From Ch67 sp041395845 (GTDB lineage: Bacteria > Pseudomonadota > Gammaproteobacteria > Pseudomonadales > Ketobacteraceae), in the NCBI GenBank assembly GCA_041395845.1, contig JAWKZS010000015.1, positions 20,814-84,813 of the forward strand: a DNA stretch of 64,000 bases, written 5' to 3'. A program made the translations under genes and the position numbers. Below are positions 1 to 8,649 of the stretch, piece by piece. Below the pieces are notes generated by a model. That model was not told where the DNA came from. It searched no databases and was given only the letters and a program-made list of their open reading frames with translations. Position 1 is the first letter of the stretch; each line of letters opens with the position of its first letter.

Positions 1-1485
1 GGTTTCCAGCCGGGTGGTGGGCGCCTTGGGGGCAAAGATCCGGCCCATCGCGTGGATGTTACTGGCATTGGCCAGCATCATGATGTGATCCCCGGCCTGC
101 AGTTTCTGCTGCTGGGGCAGATTGACCAGGATGCCGTTGCGCACGATGCCGACCACCTGCGCGCCTTCTTCCAGTGGCAGGTGTCGACTATCCATGCCGA
201 TGGCGTCGCTGCCTGCCACGGCTTGATAGACCAGCAGCTCCTTGTCCTGGTCGTCGGGAATCTTCAGGGACAGGTGTTCAGGGTCGCGCAGGGACGGTGG
301 CAGATCCACCTGCAGCCACTTGGCCACCGGCGCAATCGTCCAGCCCTGCAGCACCAGCGAAATCAGCACCACGAAGAACACCAGTTCGAAATAGGTGCTG
401 GTACGTTCCAGTCCCGCCAGGGACGGAAACAGGGCGAGGATGATGGGAACCGCGCCGCGCAGGCCGCACCAGCTGACGAACAGCTGTTCGCGCCAGGGAA
501 AATGGAAGGGCACCAGCGATACCGCGACGGCCAGCGGCCGCGCCACGAAAATCAGCACCAGTGCGATGGCGATCGCTGGAACGATGATCGGCAGCAGCTT
601 GCTGGGCGTGATCAGCAGACCCAGCATCAGGAACATGCCGATCTGGCTGAGCCAGGCCATGCCGTCATGAAAGCGGTGGATATCATTGCCATAGGGCAGG
701 GACGTATTGCCGACGATGACACCCGCAATATAGATCGCCAGAAAGCCGCTGCCCCCCAGCAGGTTGGCCAGGCCGAACACGCTCATGCCACCCGCGAGGG
801 CGAACAGGGGATACAGGGAGGCGGGCAGATGAATGCGCCGCAGCAGCTGGGTCATCAGCCAGCCACCACCGGCGCCGATGATCAGGCCCACGCCCATCTG
901 CTGCACGAATTCCAGCAGGATCGACAGGCCGGGATTGGCGCTGCTGTTAGCCAGCAGATGCACCAAGGTAATGGTCAGGAAGATCGCCATCGGGTCATTG
1001 GTGCCGGATTCGATTTCCAGGGTGGCGCCGGTACGCTCTTTTAGTTCGAGTCCCGCCAGACGCAACAGGCCGAACACGGCTGCCGCATCGGTGGAGCCGA
1101 CAATCGCGCCGATCAGCATGGCCTCAAGCCAGGACAGATCCAGAATCCAGTACGCGGCCGCCCCGGTGATGGCGGCGGTGATCAGCACGCCCACTGTTGC
1201 GAGGGAAAGTGCCGGACTGAGACTGACGCGAAACGTGCTCTTGCGGGTGCCAAGTCCACCGTCGAACAGGATAATTGCCAGCGCCAGGTTGCCAAACATG
1301 AAGGCCAGATTGAAATCGTTGAAACGGATTCCGCCGGGACCATCTTCGCCGGCCAGCATGCCCAGCACCAGAAACACCAGCAGGATGGGCGCGCCGAGCC
1401 GACGCGACAGCACGCTGGCCAGCACGCACAGCAGCGCCAGAATGGCGCCACCGAAAATCAACTGGCTGGTGTATTCAAGTGCCAT
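1..1485 (-). CDS. nhaP2: K+/H+ or Na+/H+ antiporter, NhaP2/CvrA type (3' end outside window)
   Basis: Open frame of 495 codons read leftward from an ATG at 1485 to the window edge with no stop, so the C-terminus is missing. The first ~390 residues are a chain of hydrophobic helices typical of a CPA1 monovalent cation/proton exchanger, with the conserved stretches GAIVGSTDAAAVFGLLR and EIESGTNDPMAIFLT. A cytosolic tail follows (roughly residues 400-490, including GAQVVGIVRNG) that resembles an RCK_C/TrkA-C regulatory domain, the arrangement of NhaP2/CvrA. The likely role is inner-membrane K+ or Na+ efflux in exchange for protons. It is divergent from the cupin gene to its right. Cation specificity cannot be read from sequence. 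Confidence 0.85.
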   Translation of the reverse strand, partial: MALEYTSQLIFGGAILALLCVLASVLSRRLGAPILLVFLVLGMLAGEDGPGGIRFNDFNLAFMFGNLALAIILFDGGLGTRKSTFRVSLSPALSLATVGVLITAAITGAAAYWILDLSWLEAMLIGAIVGSTDAAAVFGLLRLAGLELKERTGATLEIESGTNDPMAIFLTITLVHLLANSSANPGLSILLEFVQQMGVGLIIGAGGGWLMTQLLRRIHLPASLYPLFALAGGMSVFGLANLLGGSGFLAIYIAGVIVGNTSLPYGNDIHRFHDGMAWLSQIGMFLMLGLLITPSKLLPIIVPAIAIALVLIFVARPLAVAVSLVPFHFPWREQLFVSWCGLRGAVPIILALFPSLAGLERTSTYFELVFFVVLISLVLQGWTIAPVAKWLQVDLPPSLRDPEHLSLKIPDDQDKELLVYQAVAGSDAIGMDSRHLPLEEGAQVVGIVRNGILVNLPQQQKLQAGDHIMMLANASNIHAMGRIFAPKAPTTRLET

Positions 1486-1688
1486 GCGGAATCCATAACG
1501 GAATGAATTGAAGATGCGCCGTCAGTTTACACTGAAGCTGCCGGCTTTTGGGCAGGCACCGGTCGTCCCCATCAAAATTGCATTGCCTGTCAGTGAGTCC
1601 TTTGTCGCTATTGACAGCGTCCAAGCCATGATGATTGAGTGTAGCAGCCCATTCGCATCACCTTGCGACATCACATCAGGAGGTTTTC

Positions 1689-2168
1689 ATGTCGGAATCC
1701 GGCAAACCCATCGCCACGGTGGCACTGGATGTTGCGCCCCGCGCCAAGCGCTCTGTGTATCCCGAACCGTTTGCTTCGCGCATGCAGAAACGGGAAAAGC
1801 GTGCCCTGGGAGATGTGTTCGGGTTGCGCAATTTTGGCGTCAATCTGACGCGGATCGAGCCGGGTGGCGAATCCGCACTGCGTCACTCCCATCTGAAGCA
1901 GGACGAATTCATCTATATCCTGCAGGGACATCCGGTGCTGGTCACTGATGAAGGCCGCACGCCGCTGGCGCCGGGGATGTGTGCCGGTTTTCCCGCCGGC
2001 ACGGGGAACGGGCACTGTCTGCTGAACGAAACCAACGAGGATGTGGTGTACCTGGAAATAGGCGATCGCACGCCGGGTGATGAAGTATCCTATGCTGATG
2101 AAGACATGGAGGCGCGTCTGATCGGTTCCCAGTGGGTGTTCTACCACAAGGACGGCACGCCTTACTGA
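1689..2168 (+). CDS. cupin-domain protein
   Basis: Encodes 159 residues. The start at 1689 is chosen because a strong ribosome site (CAGGAGG, about 1677-1683) lies just upstream; a longer in-frame ATG at 1635 has none. The fold signature is a single cupin barrel: RIEPGGESALRHSHLKQDE supplies the first metal-binding motif (two His and a Glu), and PAGTGNGHCLLNETNED supplies the second His. Single-domain cupins of this kind bind a divalent metal and act as small isomerases, dioxygenases or sugar-binding proteins; the substrate here is unknown. The HD-domain gene begins 29 bases after the stop, so the two are probably co-transcribed. Confidence 0.8.
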   Translation: MSESGKPIATVALDVAPRAKRSVYPEPFASRMQKREKRALGDVFGLRNFGVNLTRIEPGGESALRHSHLKQDEFIYILQGHPVLVTDEGRTPLAPGMCAGFPAGTGNGHCLLNETNEDVVYLEIGDRTPGDEVSYADEDMEARLIGSQWVFYHKDGTPY

Positions 2169-2197
2169 ACCCGGTTATCGCAGTTACGAGGTTTCAC

Positions 2198-2818
2198 ATG
2201 CAGACAGCATCACTGGAACAGCGCTGGTACAGCCTGTTCCCGAAGGCCGAGCAGGCGTTCGCCCGCAAGGAATTTCAGTCGTTGTGTTCGCGCTATGCCG
2301 AACCCCATCGTTACTACCACACGCTGGATCATGTGGCTGCCTGCCTGCAATGGCTGGATGAGGTGCGCGAGGCGGTACCCGATTCCGCCGCGGTGGAAAT
2401 GGCCCTGTGGTTTCACGATGTGGTCTACAACGCACGCAAGCAGAACAATGAATTCATCAGTGCAGAGTATGCGATCGCCACGCTGTCGCTGCTCAAGGTG
2501 GAGCGGGCCCTGCGTAACGAGGTAAAAGCGCTGGTGCTGGTGACGCAGCATCCCTCGGTACCTGCTACCGACAACCAGCGCTGGATGCTGGATATCGATC
2601 TGGCCATCCTTGGTGCCGCGCCGCAGCCGTACGACGATTACGCTCAACGGATTCGCCAGGAATACCAGCATGTGCCGGCGGCGCTTTACGCCGCAGGACG
2701 CAAGCAGGTGCTGAGTGCCTTTCTGGCCATGCCGCGGTTGTACCACACGGATTATTTTTTCGAGCGGCTGGAAGCATCCGCCCGCAGCAACCTGCAGCGG
2801 GAATGTGATCGCCTATGA
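2198..2818 (+). CDS. predicted metal-dependent HD-superfamily phosphohydrolase
   Basis: Encodes 206 residues from the ATG at 2198 (weak ACGAGG site upstream). An upstream in-frame ATG at 2132 would lie inside the cupin gene and is rejected. The HD-type metal site is visible: YYHTLDHVAACLQWLDE gives an early His, and ALWFHDVVYNARKQNNE gives the His-Asp pair near residue 70. A later Asp (MLDIDLAILG) is also conserved in this family. Family members (COG4339) are uncharacterised soluble phosphohydrolases. The gene sits between the cupin gene and the phospholipase-D lipoprotein gene in the same orientation. No specific substrate is inferred. Confidence 0.75.
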   Translation: MQTASLEQRWYSLFPKAEQAFARKEFQSLCSRYAEPHRYYHTLDHVAACLQWLDEVREAVPDSAAVEMALWFHDVVYNARKQNNEFISAEYAIATLSLLKVERALRNEVKALVLVTQHPSVPATDNQRWMLDIDLAILGAAPQPYDDYAQRIRQEYQHVPAALYAAGRKQVLSAFLAMPRLYHTDYFFERLEASARSNLQRECDRL

Positions 2819-2849
2819 TGCTGTGCCCCGGTCAGGGAAGACGACCCGA

Positions 2850-4385
2850 ATGGAAACTACCATGTCTGTGCTGCGTTGCATCGGGATACTGCTGATCATG
2901 CTTGCGACCGGGTGTGCAGGCTTGCCGGAAAAGCCGCCGCTTCCGGTCGAAAACGCGTTGCCCACCGCTGCTACCACCCCGCTGGATAATGCCGTCGCTC
3001 CCCGTGAAGCGGCACACCCTGATCAGGCCGGCTTTGTCATGCTTGATGAAGGCCGCAAGGCGTTCGCCGCCCGAACCCAGATTACCCGGGCGGCGCGGCG
3101 CAGCCTGGATATCCAGACCTATATCTGGCGCAATGATCTTACCGGTCGGTTTCTGGCGCATGAGATTCTGGCTGCGGCCGACCAGGGGATTCGGGTGCGC
3201 CTGTTACTGGATGATCTGGACAGTCGGGCCAAGAACGACCTGCTGCTGGCGCTGGATCAGCATCCCAATATTGCCGTCCGCCTGTTCAATCCCATGACAT
3301 CCCGGCGTGGCATGCTGGGCGCGGCCGCAGAATTCCTGCAGGCATTTCACCGCCTGAACCATCGCATGCACATCAAGAACTGGATTGCTGACAATCGTAT
3401 TGCGATTGTTGGCGGGCGTAACGTGGGTGATGAATATTTCACAGCAAGTGAAGACACCAACTTTGCTGACTTCGAATTGCTGATGCTCGGGCCGGTGGTG
3501 CGCGAAGCGTCTGCAGCCTTCGATCGCTACTGGAACGCGGCGGAGGTTTACCCCATTGCGCTGTTGAACGAGCAACCGCCGCTGACGCTGCTGCAGGTGC
3601 GCGCCGCATTGGAAGAGGCCAGAGCCAATGCGTTGGGAAGCCGTTATGCTGCCGCATTGCAGCAGGACAACGCGGTACAGCAGCTGATTGGCGGACAAGC
3701 GCAGGTTTATTGGCGGCACGACTATCAGTTGGTCGTCGATGCGCCAGACAAGCACAGGCGCGACGATGTGTTGGACAAATCATCGGTTCTGCGTGCGCTG
3801 TTGCCGCGATTGGAACGTGCCCAGCGTGAGCTGCTGATCATTTCCCCGTATTTCGTGCCTGGCAAGGAAGGTACTGCATTACTGGTGGGGCTGGCGCAGC
3901 GCGGTGTCCGAGTGAAACTGCTGACTAATTCCCTGGCGGCCAATGATGTCGCCGCGGTACACGGAGGCTATTCCCGCTATCGCACGATACTGCTCGAGGG
4001 TGGCGTTGAACTGTGGGAGCTCAAGCCGGAAGCGGGGCCGATCAATAGCAGTCTGCTGGGTTCCAGTGGCGCCAGTTTGCATACCAAGGCCCTGGCCGTG
4101 GATGGCGAGATGCTGTTCGTCGGCAGTTATAATCTGGATCCCCGTTCCACCGCCCTCAATGCCGAGCTGGGTGTGTTGGTGGATAGTTCCGCGATGGCGC
4201 AGCGCTTTGCAGAAGATTTTATCCGGCATACGGCGGGAACCTATGCCTGGCGAGTGACGCTGGACAATGGCACCCTGCAGTGGCATGACGACAGTGATGT
4301 GAAGACCCGGGAACCTGCCGCTTCAGTGGGGCGGCGCCTGGTTGCCTGGCTGGCGCGTGTGCTGCGACTGGATCCGTTGCTGTAG
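2850..4385 (+). CDS. phospholipase D family lipoprotein, cardiolipin synthase C-like
   Basis: Encodes 511 residues. The start at 2850 is preferred for the GGGAAG site ten bases upstream; ATG 2862 is an in-frame alternative. The N-terminus is a lipoprotein signal ending LLIMLATGC with lipidated Cys about residue 22. Two complete HxK(x4)D phosphatidyl-transfer motifs are present: HIKNWIADN at about residue 174, followed by the GGRN box, and HTKALAVDG at about 411, followed by GSYN. This two-HKD, periplasm-facing layout matches the ClsC/YmdC group, which makes cardiolipin or modifies envelope phospholipids. Both catalytic motifs are intact, so activity is expected. Substrate assignment is by family only. 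Confidence 0.85.
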   Translation: METTMSVLRCIGILLIMLATGCAGLPEKPPLPVENALPTAATTPLDNAVAPREAAHPDQAGFVMLDEGRKAFAARTQITRAARRSLDIQTYIWRNDLTGRFLAHEILAAADQGIRVRLLLDDLDSRAKNDLLLALDQHPNIAVRLFNPMTSRRGMLGAAAEFLQAFHRLNHRMHIKNWIADNRIAIVGGRNVGDEYFTASEDTNFADFELLMLGPVVREASAAFDRYWNAAEVYPIALLNEQPPLTLLQVRAALEEARANALGSRYAAALQQDNAVQQLIGGQAQVYWRHDYQLVVDAPDKHRRDDVLDKSSVLRALLPRLERAQRELLIISPYFVPGKEGTALLVGLAQRGVRVKLLTNSLAANDVAAVHGGYSRYRTILLEGGVELWELKPEAGPINSSLLGSSGASLHTKALAVDGEMLFVGSYNLDPRSTALNAELGVLVDSSAMAQRFAEDFIRHTAGTYAWRVTLDNGTLQWHDDSDVKTREPAASVGRRLVAWLARVLRLDPLL

Positions 4386-4417
4386 CCCGTACACATGACA
4401 ATTAACAGGAAAACTAA

Positions 4418-4729
4418 ATGATAAAAACGTATCGGATAATGGTCGTTGCGAGCGTGCTGGGCATGACCGGTTGCGCCAACCACGACGCACGTCACGAGCA
4501 GTGTGGCCGCTATTCATTCACGAGTTGTCTGGAGGTCACTGCGCAGCAGTGTGACGAACTGTTTGATCGTGCCGAAGCTGCCTGCGAAAAAAAACTGGGG
4601 GAAAGCACCATGTATGACAACATGCCTGACTCCATGCGTGAAGGCCACTTGAACCGCTGTATTGCCAGTGCCGTGGTGGTGGAATCCGGCCGCCCGGAAG
4701 CCGAAGCCAAAGGTTGCCTGCGCTGGTAA
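4418..4729 (+). CDS. small Cys-rich lipoprotein of unknown function
   Basis: Encodes 103 residues, with an ACAGGA ribosome site 9 bases ahead of ATG 4418. The signal sequence ends VLGMTGC, a good lipobox (Cys about residue 19). The mature part is short and hydrophilic with six further cysteines (in CGRYSFTSC, QQCDELF, AACEKK, NRCIAS and KGCLRW), suggesting disulfides in the periplasm. No family was recognised. It lies 32 bases after the phospholipase-D lipoprotein and may share its transcript. Confidence 0.7.
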   Translation: MIKTYRIMVVASVLGMTGCANHDARHEQCGRYSFTSCLEVTAQQCDELFDRAEAACEKKLGESTMYDNMPDSMREGHLNRCIASAVVVESGRPEAEAKGCLRW

Positions 4730-4804
4730 CAGTGTCAGTCTACTTGCGTAGACCAAGGGCCTGGCGTTATAAAAACAGTTCGCTTTCATCACGGGAAAAT
4801 AACA

Positions 4805-5167
4805 ATGAGAATCCTGGCAGGAGCCACGATTGCATGCCTGTTACTCACGGGATGCAGTACCTATCGCGTTACGTCCAACATTCCGCCCGCCCAGCATGCC
4901 ATGCCGGCCAGCAGCCCGGTGGCGGTGATCGAAGGTGAGCCCGTTGCTCATCGTTTTGAGGAATTGGGCCCCATCGAAGTGACCGTCCACAAGGGCAGTC
5001 CGGTGGCGGCGACGCCTACCCGCAAGCAGGCCGACAGCGCGCTGGTCCAGAAAGCCCGCGACATGGGGGCGGATGCGGTGATCCGGGTCCAGTATGAGAG
5101 CGGTTTCAATGTCTTCAGCTGGGGCTACATCAGCGCGGCAGGGGTTGGCGTGCGCTTTATCGACTGA
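4805..5167 (+). CDS. small lipoprotein with a YbjQ-like C-terminal segment
   Basis: Encodes 120 residues. The signal peptide ends CLLLTGC (lipidated Cys about residue 17). The C-terminal half contains ALVQKARDMGADAVIRVQYESG, resembling the helix-strand of YbjQ/heavy-metal-binding-like and related lipoproteins in which a GADAV motif follows a conserved helix. It is probably an envelope lipoprotein anchored in the outer or inner membrane. Function is unknown. It lies between another small lipoprotein and the MpaB-like oxygenase. Confidence 0.7.
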   Translation: MRILAGATIACLLLTGCSTYRVTSNIPPAQHAMPASSPVAVIEGEPVAHRFEELGPIEVTVHKGSPVAATPTRKQADSALVQKARDMGADAVIRVQYESGFNVFSWGYISAAGVGVRFID

Positions 5168-5185
5168 CCCCGGTCGGGTTCCCGC

Positions 5186-5230
5186 TTGACAGCGTCTGTT
5201 ACGGTGAGACAAACTTGGTTTCATTGTCTC
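5186..5230. promoter_or_regulatory. candidate promoter and TetR-type operator ahead of the oxygenase/TetR pair
   Basis: A perfect TTGACA (5186-5191) is followed by an inverted repeat GAGACAA (5206-5212) - 11 bases - TTGTCTC (5224-5230), which would overlap the -10 and start region. The next genes are the MpaB-like oxygenase and a TetR regulator, so the palindrome is a plausible autoregulatory operator. No convincing -10 hexamer was identified. This is inference from position and symmetry only. Confidence 0.35.
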
Positions 5231-5264
5231 GCCGCTTTGGGCAAAGACGCAGAGGGAATCCACC

Positions 5265-6173
5265 ATGACTCATCCAGGCTCGACCACTGCCGTGACGGCG
5301 CTTGTGCCAGAGGCCCTTGGGCCGCAATCTCTGGCCTGGAAGCACGCTGGCGACAACCTGCAACTGTTGATGGCAGGGACCACCCTGCTGCTGCAGGTAT
5401 CCCACCCTGTGGTGGGGGCAGGTGTCGAACAGCATTCCGTTTTCAAGACTGACCCCTGGGGGCGCCTGCAGCGCACCACCGAATGGGGTTTGCGCCTGCT
5501 GTATGGCGGGCCGGAAAAGGCACCTCAGGCGGGTCGTGATCTGCGCGACCTCCATCGCGGAATCAAGGGCACTGACGACAAGGGCCGTCGTTACTTTGCG
5601 CTCGACCCGGAAGCCTATGCCTGGGTCCATCTGACCACCTACTACGCCATGGTGACCACCCAGCGCCATTTTGCCGAGCAGCCTTTTACGGCAGCAGAAG
5701 AAGCCCGGCTTTATCAGGAATGGCTGCAGCAGGGCAGGGTGCTGGGGATTCGCGACGACGACATGCCACAGGTTCTGCCGGCGTTCTGGCGCTATTTCGA
5801 TGACATGGTGCAGAACCGGCTCGAGGAAACCAGCCTCGCCCGCTACCTGCTGGACGTCAGTCTGAAACACGCCAAGCGCCCGCCGGATCTGAAGTGGCTG
5901 CCGGAATGGTTGTGGAATCGCTTGTACCGCAGTGCCGGCAATTGGGCGACCCTCGCCACCGCCGCGACCTTGCCACCGGTACTGCGCGAACGCTTGGCTG
6001 TGGAGTGGAATGCCGCCAGTGCCAGGCGCTTCCGCCGCCTCCAGCGGGTTGTGCGCTGGAGTCTGCCGGTGCTGCCGCTCAAGGTTCGCTACGCGCCACC
6101 GGCCGTCCAGGCGCTCACCCAATCCCGCTCCAAGGTAACCTCTCGCCATGAACCAACCGATCTGGCTGCATGA
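5265..6173 (+). CDS. oxygenase MpaB family protein (DUF2236)
   Basis: Encodes 302 residues. The sequence shows DUF2236 hallmarks: an early VSHPVVGAGVEQHS segment, the DLHRGIKG stretch, and AWVHLTTYYAM near residue 125 with the family His. MpaB/latex-clearing-protein relatives are haem b oxygenases; most bacterial members have no known substrate. Its 3' end overlaps the following TetR gene by 26 bases, so the two are translationally linked and the regulator probably controls this gene. An inverted repeat upstream (5206-5230) is a candidate operator. There is no signal peptide, so it is cytosolic. Confidence 0.85.
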   Translation: MTHPGSTTAVTALVPEALGPQSLAWKHAGDNLQLLMAGTTLLLQVSHPVVGAGVEQHSVFKTDPWGRLQRTTEWGLRLLYGGPEKAPQAGRDLRDLHRGIKGTDDKGRRYFALDPEAYAWVHLTTYYAMVTTQRHFAEQPFTAAEEARLYQEWLQQGRVLGIRDDDMPQVLPAFWRYFDDMVQNRLEETSLARYLLDVSLKHAKRPPDLKWLPEWLWNRLYRSAGNWATLATAATLPPVLRERLAVEWNAASARRFRRLQRVVRWSLPVLPLKVRYAPPAVQALTQSRSKVTSRHEPTDLAA

Positions 6174-6786
6174 ACTGACGGCGGACGCGCCCACCCACGA
6201 TCAGGACGCCATGCAGCGCCGGATCATCGAAGCGGCTTACGAGCTGTTCGTCACCTTTGGCCTGCGCCGCACCACTATCGAAGATATTGCCAAGCGGGCA
6301 GGGGTTGGGCGGCCGACGGTGTACCGGCGCTTCGGCGACAAGGACACCATCGTTCAGGCGGTGCTGACCCGGGAATCCCGTCGTCTCATCATGAGTGTCG
6401 GGGCGCAGGTCGAACAGGTGCGACCCGCCTCGCGCCTGCTGATCCAGTCGTTCGTGATCGGGGTGCGCACGGTGTCCCGACACCCGTTGCTGCAACGTCT
6501 GCTGGAAAGTGAACCGGAGCTGATTCTGCCCTACCTGACCCTGCGCGCCGGGCCGCTGATCGAGATCGGCCATCTGCTGACGGCGGATTTTCTGCAAACC
6601 CTGCAACTTGAGGGCGGGCTGAAGCGCACCCAGGCGGAATACCTGCTGGAGGTGCTGGGGCGGCTGTTCATTTCGATTGTCATTACGCCCAGCCTGCGCC
6701 TGCGGGCGGATGATGACGCCTCGCTGGAACGGCTGGTGCAGCAATTCATGGAGCCGTTGCTGGAACGTCAGCTGCTCCCGGCCTAG
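6148..6786 (+). CDS. TetR/AcrR family transcriptional regulator
   Basis: Encodes 212 residues. The N-terminal helix-turn-helix is clear at residues ~25-75: RRIIEAAYELFVTFGLRR, then TIEDIAKRAGVGRPTVYRRF, the canonical TetR recognition region. The C-terminal ligand domain is divergent. The start overlaps the MpaB-like oxygenase gene by 26 bases, indicating an operon and likely local regulation. A strong bidirectional terminator follows 18 bases after the stop. The ligand is unknown. Confidence 0.9.
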   Translation: MNQPIWLHELTADAPTHDQDAMQRRIIEAAYELFVTFGLRRTTIEDIAKRAGVGRPTVYRRFGDKDTIVQAVLTRESRRLIMSVGAQVEQVRPASRLLIQSFVIGVRTVSRHPLLQRLLESEPELILPYLTLRAGPLIEIGHLLTADFLQTLQLEGGLKRTQAEYLLEVLGRLFISIVITPSLRLRADDDASLERLVQQFMEPLLERQLLPA

Positions 6787-6804
6787 TTGGTGGATGGGCG
6801 CCCA

Positions 6805-6834
6805 CAAAAAAGCCGTCGCGAGGACGGCTTTTTC
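6805..6834. terminator. bidirectional intrinsic terminator
   Basis: An 8-bp perfect stem AAGCCGTC (6810-6817) / GACGGCTT (6823-6830) with a 5-base loop is flanked by an A tract on the left and a T tract on the right. It can therefore end both the rightward TetR transcript and the leftward PEP-CTERM transcript, which converge here. Confidence 0.9.
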
Positions 6835-6856
6835 GTTTATTGAGCGTTGGCGCGGA

Positions 6857-7486
6857 TCAGGCAGCTTTCTGCTGGCGACGGGCCAGTACCAGCCCCATCA
6901 GGCCCAGACCGAACAGCGCCAGGGTGCCCGGCTCCGGTACGGCAGTCAGGCTGACGTTATCCACGAAGCCACCCAGCGAGTTGCTGTAACCGGTAGCGGC
7001 AAACATCAGGAACATGGTTTCGGCAGAAGCAACCAGTTTAACGGTCTGCTCGATCCAGCCCGGGGTGTTGACCTGCTTCATGCCGTCAATGCTTACCGCT
7101 ACGTCACCAGGCAGGTAATCGCCCCAGTACACATTGATGCCGTTGTCGTTGTAGCCGTTGTTGGTGCGGGCGTGGTACCAGAAGCTCAGTTCGTAAGCGC
7201 CACCGACGGTCAGGCCGCTGATTTCCTGGTACATGGAAGAGTTGTAGTGGGAGTCCAGCTCAACGTATTGGTTGCCGCTTTGGGCGGCAATCACGGTGTT
7301 GCGCTGAATTTCGATGCCAGGCCCGTCGAACTTGTTCCAGCCATCGATGGACTGATAAACACCCCAGCTGGTACCGCTCAGGCCGACATTGGCTTCGAAG
7401 TCGCCGTTGGTCAGCAGGTTGGCGTTGGCAAAGCTGGCAGCAGATGCGAAAGCGATAGCGGTAACGGTTTTGCTGATCATGCTCAT
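6857..7486 (-). CDS. PEP-CTERM sorting-domain exported protein
   Basis: Encodes 209 residues; an AAGAGG ribosome site lies 6 bases before ATG 7486. An N-terminal signal peptide ends about residue 23 (ASFANA). The mature part begins NLLTNGDFEA, typical of carbohydrate-binding-like beta-sandwich (DUF642/choice-of-anchor) exported proteins. The C-terminus is a textbook PEP-CTERM tail: VPEPGTLALFGLGLMGL, then a basic end ARRQQKAA. Such proteins are cut and processed by exosortase (EpsH/XrtA) and are linked to exopolysaccharide or floc formation. No exosortase gene is in the window. A sigma-54-type promoter lies about 60-75 bases upstream. Confidence 0.9.
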   Translation of the reverse strand: MSMISKTVTAIAFASAASFANANLLTNGDFEANVGLSGTSWGVYQSIDGWNKFDGPGIEIQRNTVIAAQSGNQYVELDSHYNSSMYQEISGLTVGGAYELSFWYHARTNNGYNDNGINVYWGDYLPGDVAVSIDGMKQVNTPGWIEQTVKLVASAETMFLMFAATGYSNSLGGFVDNVSLTAVPEPGTLALFGLGLMGLVLARRQQKAA

Positions 7487-7546
7487 CGTGAGCCTCTTGT
7501 CGTTAATTGTTGGAGTCGGTGAAGAATCGGTTTGGACGCTTTATAA

Positions 7547-7562
7547 GCAGATAACGGGCCAA
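7547..7562 (-). promoter_or_regulatory. sigma-54 (RpoN) promoter of the PEP-CTERM gene
   Basis: Read on the minus strand the sequence is TTGGCCCGTTATCTGCT: GG at 7560-7559 and GC at 7548-7547, separated by exactly ten bases, matching YTGGCMCG-N4-YTGCW. The predicted start (~7535) is about 50 bases before the ATG at 7486. PEP-CTERM genes in some betaproteobacteria are known to be controlled by the PrsK/PrsR two-component system with RpoN, which fits. Confidence 0.65.
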
Positions 7563-7764
7563 CTGTGACAAGGTTCGCATTATCAACAGGTTGCGATCAC
7601 CTCGAGGGTTGGTGAAAAGAGAGGGTGTAAAACCTGCCGACACGAAGGGATTTGATGAAACGGGGCGGGCAAGACGGCCAGCGCCCCGGCAATACGTAAC
7701 TGGTTGATTTTTGAGCTGTTTGGCTTTCCCTGGGTGGGGTGTCGGAAAACCTTTCAGCGTTTAA

Positions 7765-8616
7765 CTATTTGATTTCAAAGTCAATGTTGTCGATCAAACG
7801 AGCCTTGCCCATGCGAGCGGCGGCCAGGATCACCAGCGACTTGTCACCCGCCTGCGCCGGTTCCAGGGTATCGGCCCGGCACACGGTAAAGTATTCCGGC
7901 TGGAAGCCTGCATCGGCCAGCTGGGCGTTGGCGTTGGTGCTCAAAGCGGCGAAATCCGTATTGCCGGACTGAATGGCGTCCCGGGCGGCGCACAGGTTGC
8001 GGTACAGGGCGGCGCCCCGTTCCTTTTCGTCGGCGGTCAGGTAGCCGTTGCGGGAACTCATGGCCAGGCCGTTGGCTTCGCGCACGGTGTCCACGCCAAT
8101 GATCTCGATATCGAAGCACAGGGCGGTGGCCATGCGGCGAATCACCGCCAGCTGCTGGAAATCCTTCTTGCCGAACAGGGCGACGTCCGGCTTCACGATA
8201 TTGAACAGCTTGGTAACAACCGTAGCGACACCATCAAAATGCCCCGGACGGGCGGCGCCGCAGTGGCGTTCGGTGATCTGGGTGACGTGAACGCTGGCCC
8301 AGCTGGCCTGATCGCCGGGGTACATCTCATCCACTGGCGGCGCGAACAGCAGATTGCAGCCGACGGCCGCCAGCTTGTCCTGATCGTCCTTCAGGGTGCG
8401 CGGATATTTGTCGAAGTCTTCACCGGCGACAAACTGGGTGGGGTTGACGAACACGCTGGAAACCATGAAGTCGGCGTGTTGCTGGCCTTCGCGCACCAGG
8501 GTGATGTGGCCTTCGTGCAGGTTGCCCATGGTGGGCACAAAGCCGATCCGTTTGCCCGCCATGCGTTGGGCGTGGATGACGGCGCGCAGTTCTTTGATGC
8601 TGTTGACGGTTTGCAT
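7765..8616 (-). CDS. panC: pantothenate synthetase
   Basis: Encodes 283 residues from the ATG at 8616; an upstream ATG at 8646 adds ten unrelated residues. It catalyses ATP-dependent condensation of pantoate and beta-alanine to pantothenate, the last step before CoA synthesis proper. The family signatures are FVPTMGNLHEGHITLV (the HIGH-like nucleotide site), FVNPTQF, FGKKDFQQL and the KMSKS-like MSSRNGYL. The length is normal for PanC. It follows panB on the same strand, separated by a 114-bp palindromic element, so expression relative to panB may be altered. Confidence 0.97.
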   Translation of the reverse strand: MQTVNSIKELRAVIHAQRMAGKRIGFVPTMGNLHEGHITLVREGQQHADFMVSSVFVNPTQFVAGEDFDKYPRTLKDDQDKLAAVGCNLLFAPPVDEMYPGDQASWASVHVTQITERHCGAARPGHFDGVATVVTKLFNIVKPDVALFGKKDFQQLAVIRRMATALCFDIEIIGVDTVREANGLAMSSRNGYLTADEKERGAALYRNLCAARDAIQSGNTDFAALSTNANAQLADAGFQPEYFTVCRADTLEPAQAGDKSLVILAAARMGKARLIDNIDFEIK

Positions 8617-8649
8617 GATGGTGGCTCGCGACGTGGAAAATGGCACGGA

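Noticed and set aside
1610..1640. TTGACA near 1610 as promoter of the cupin gene
   Set aside because: No acceptable -10 element at 16-18 bases; not strong enough to mark.
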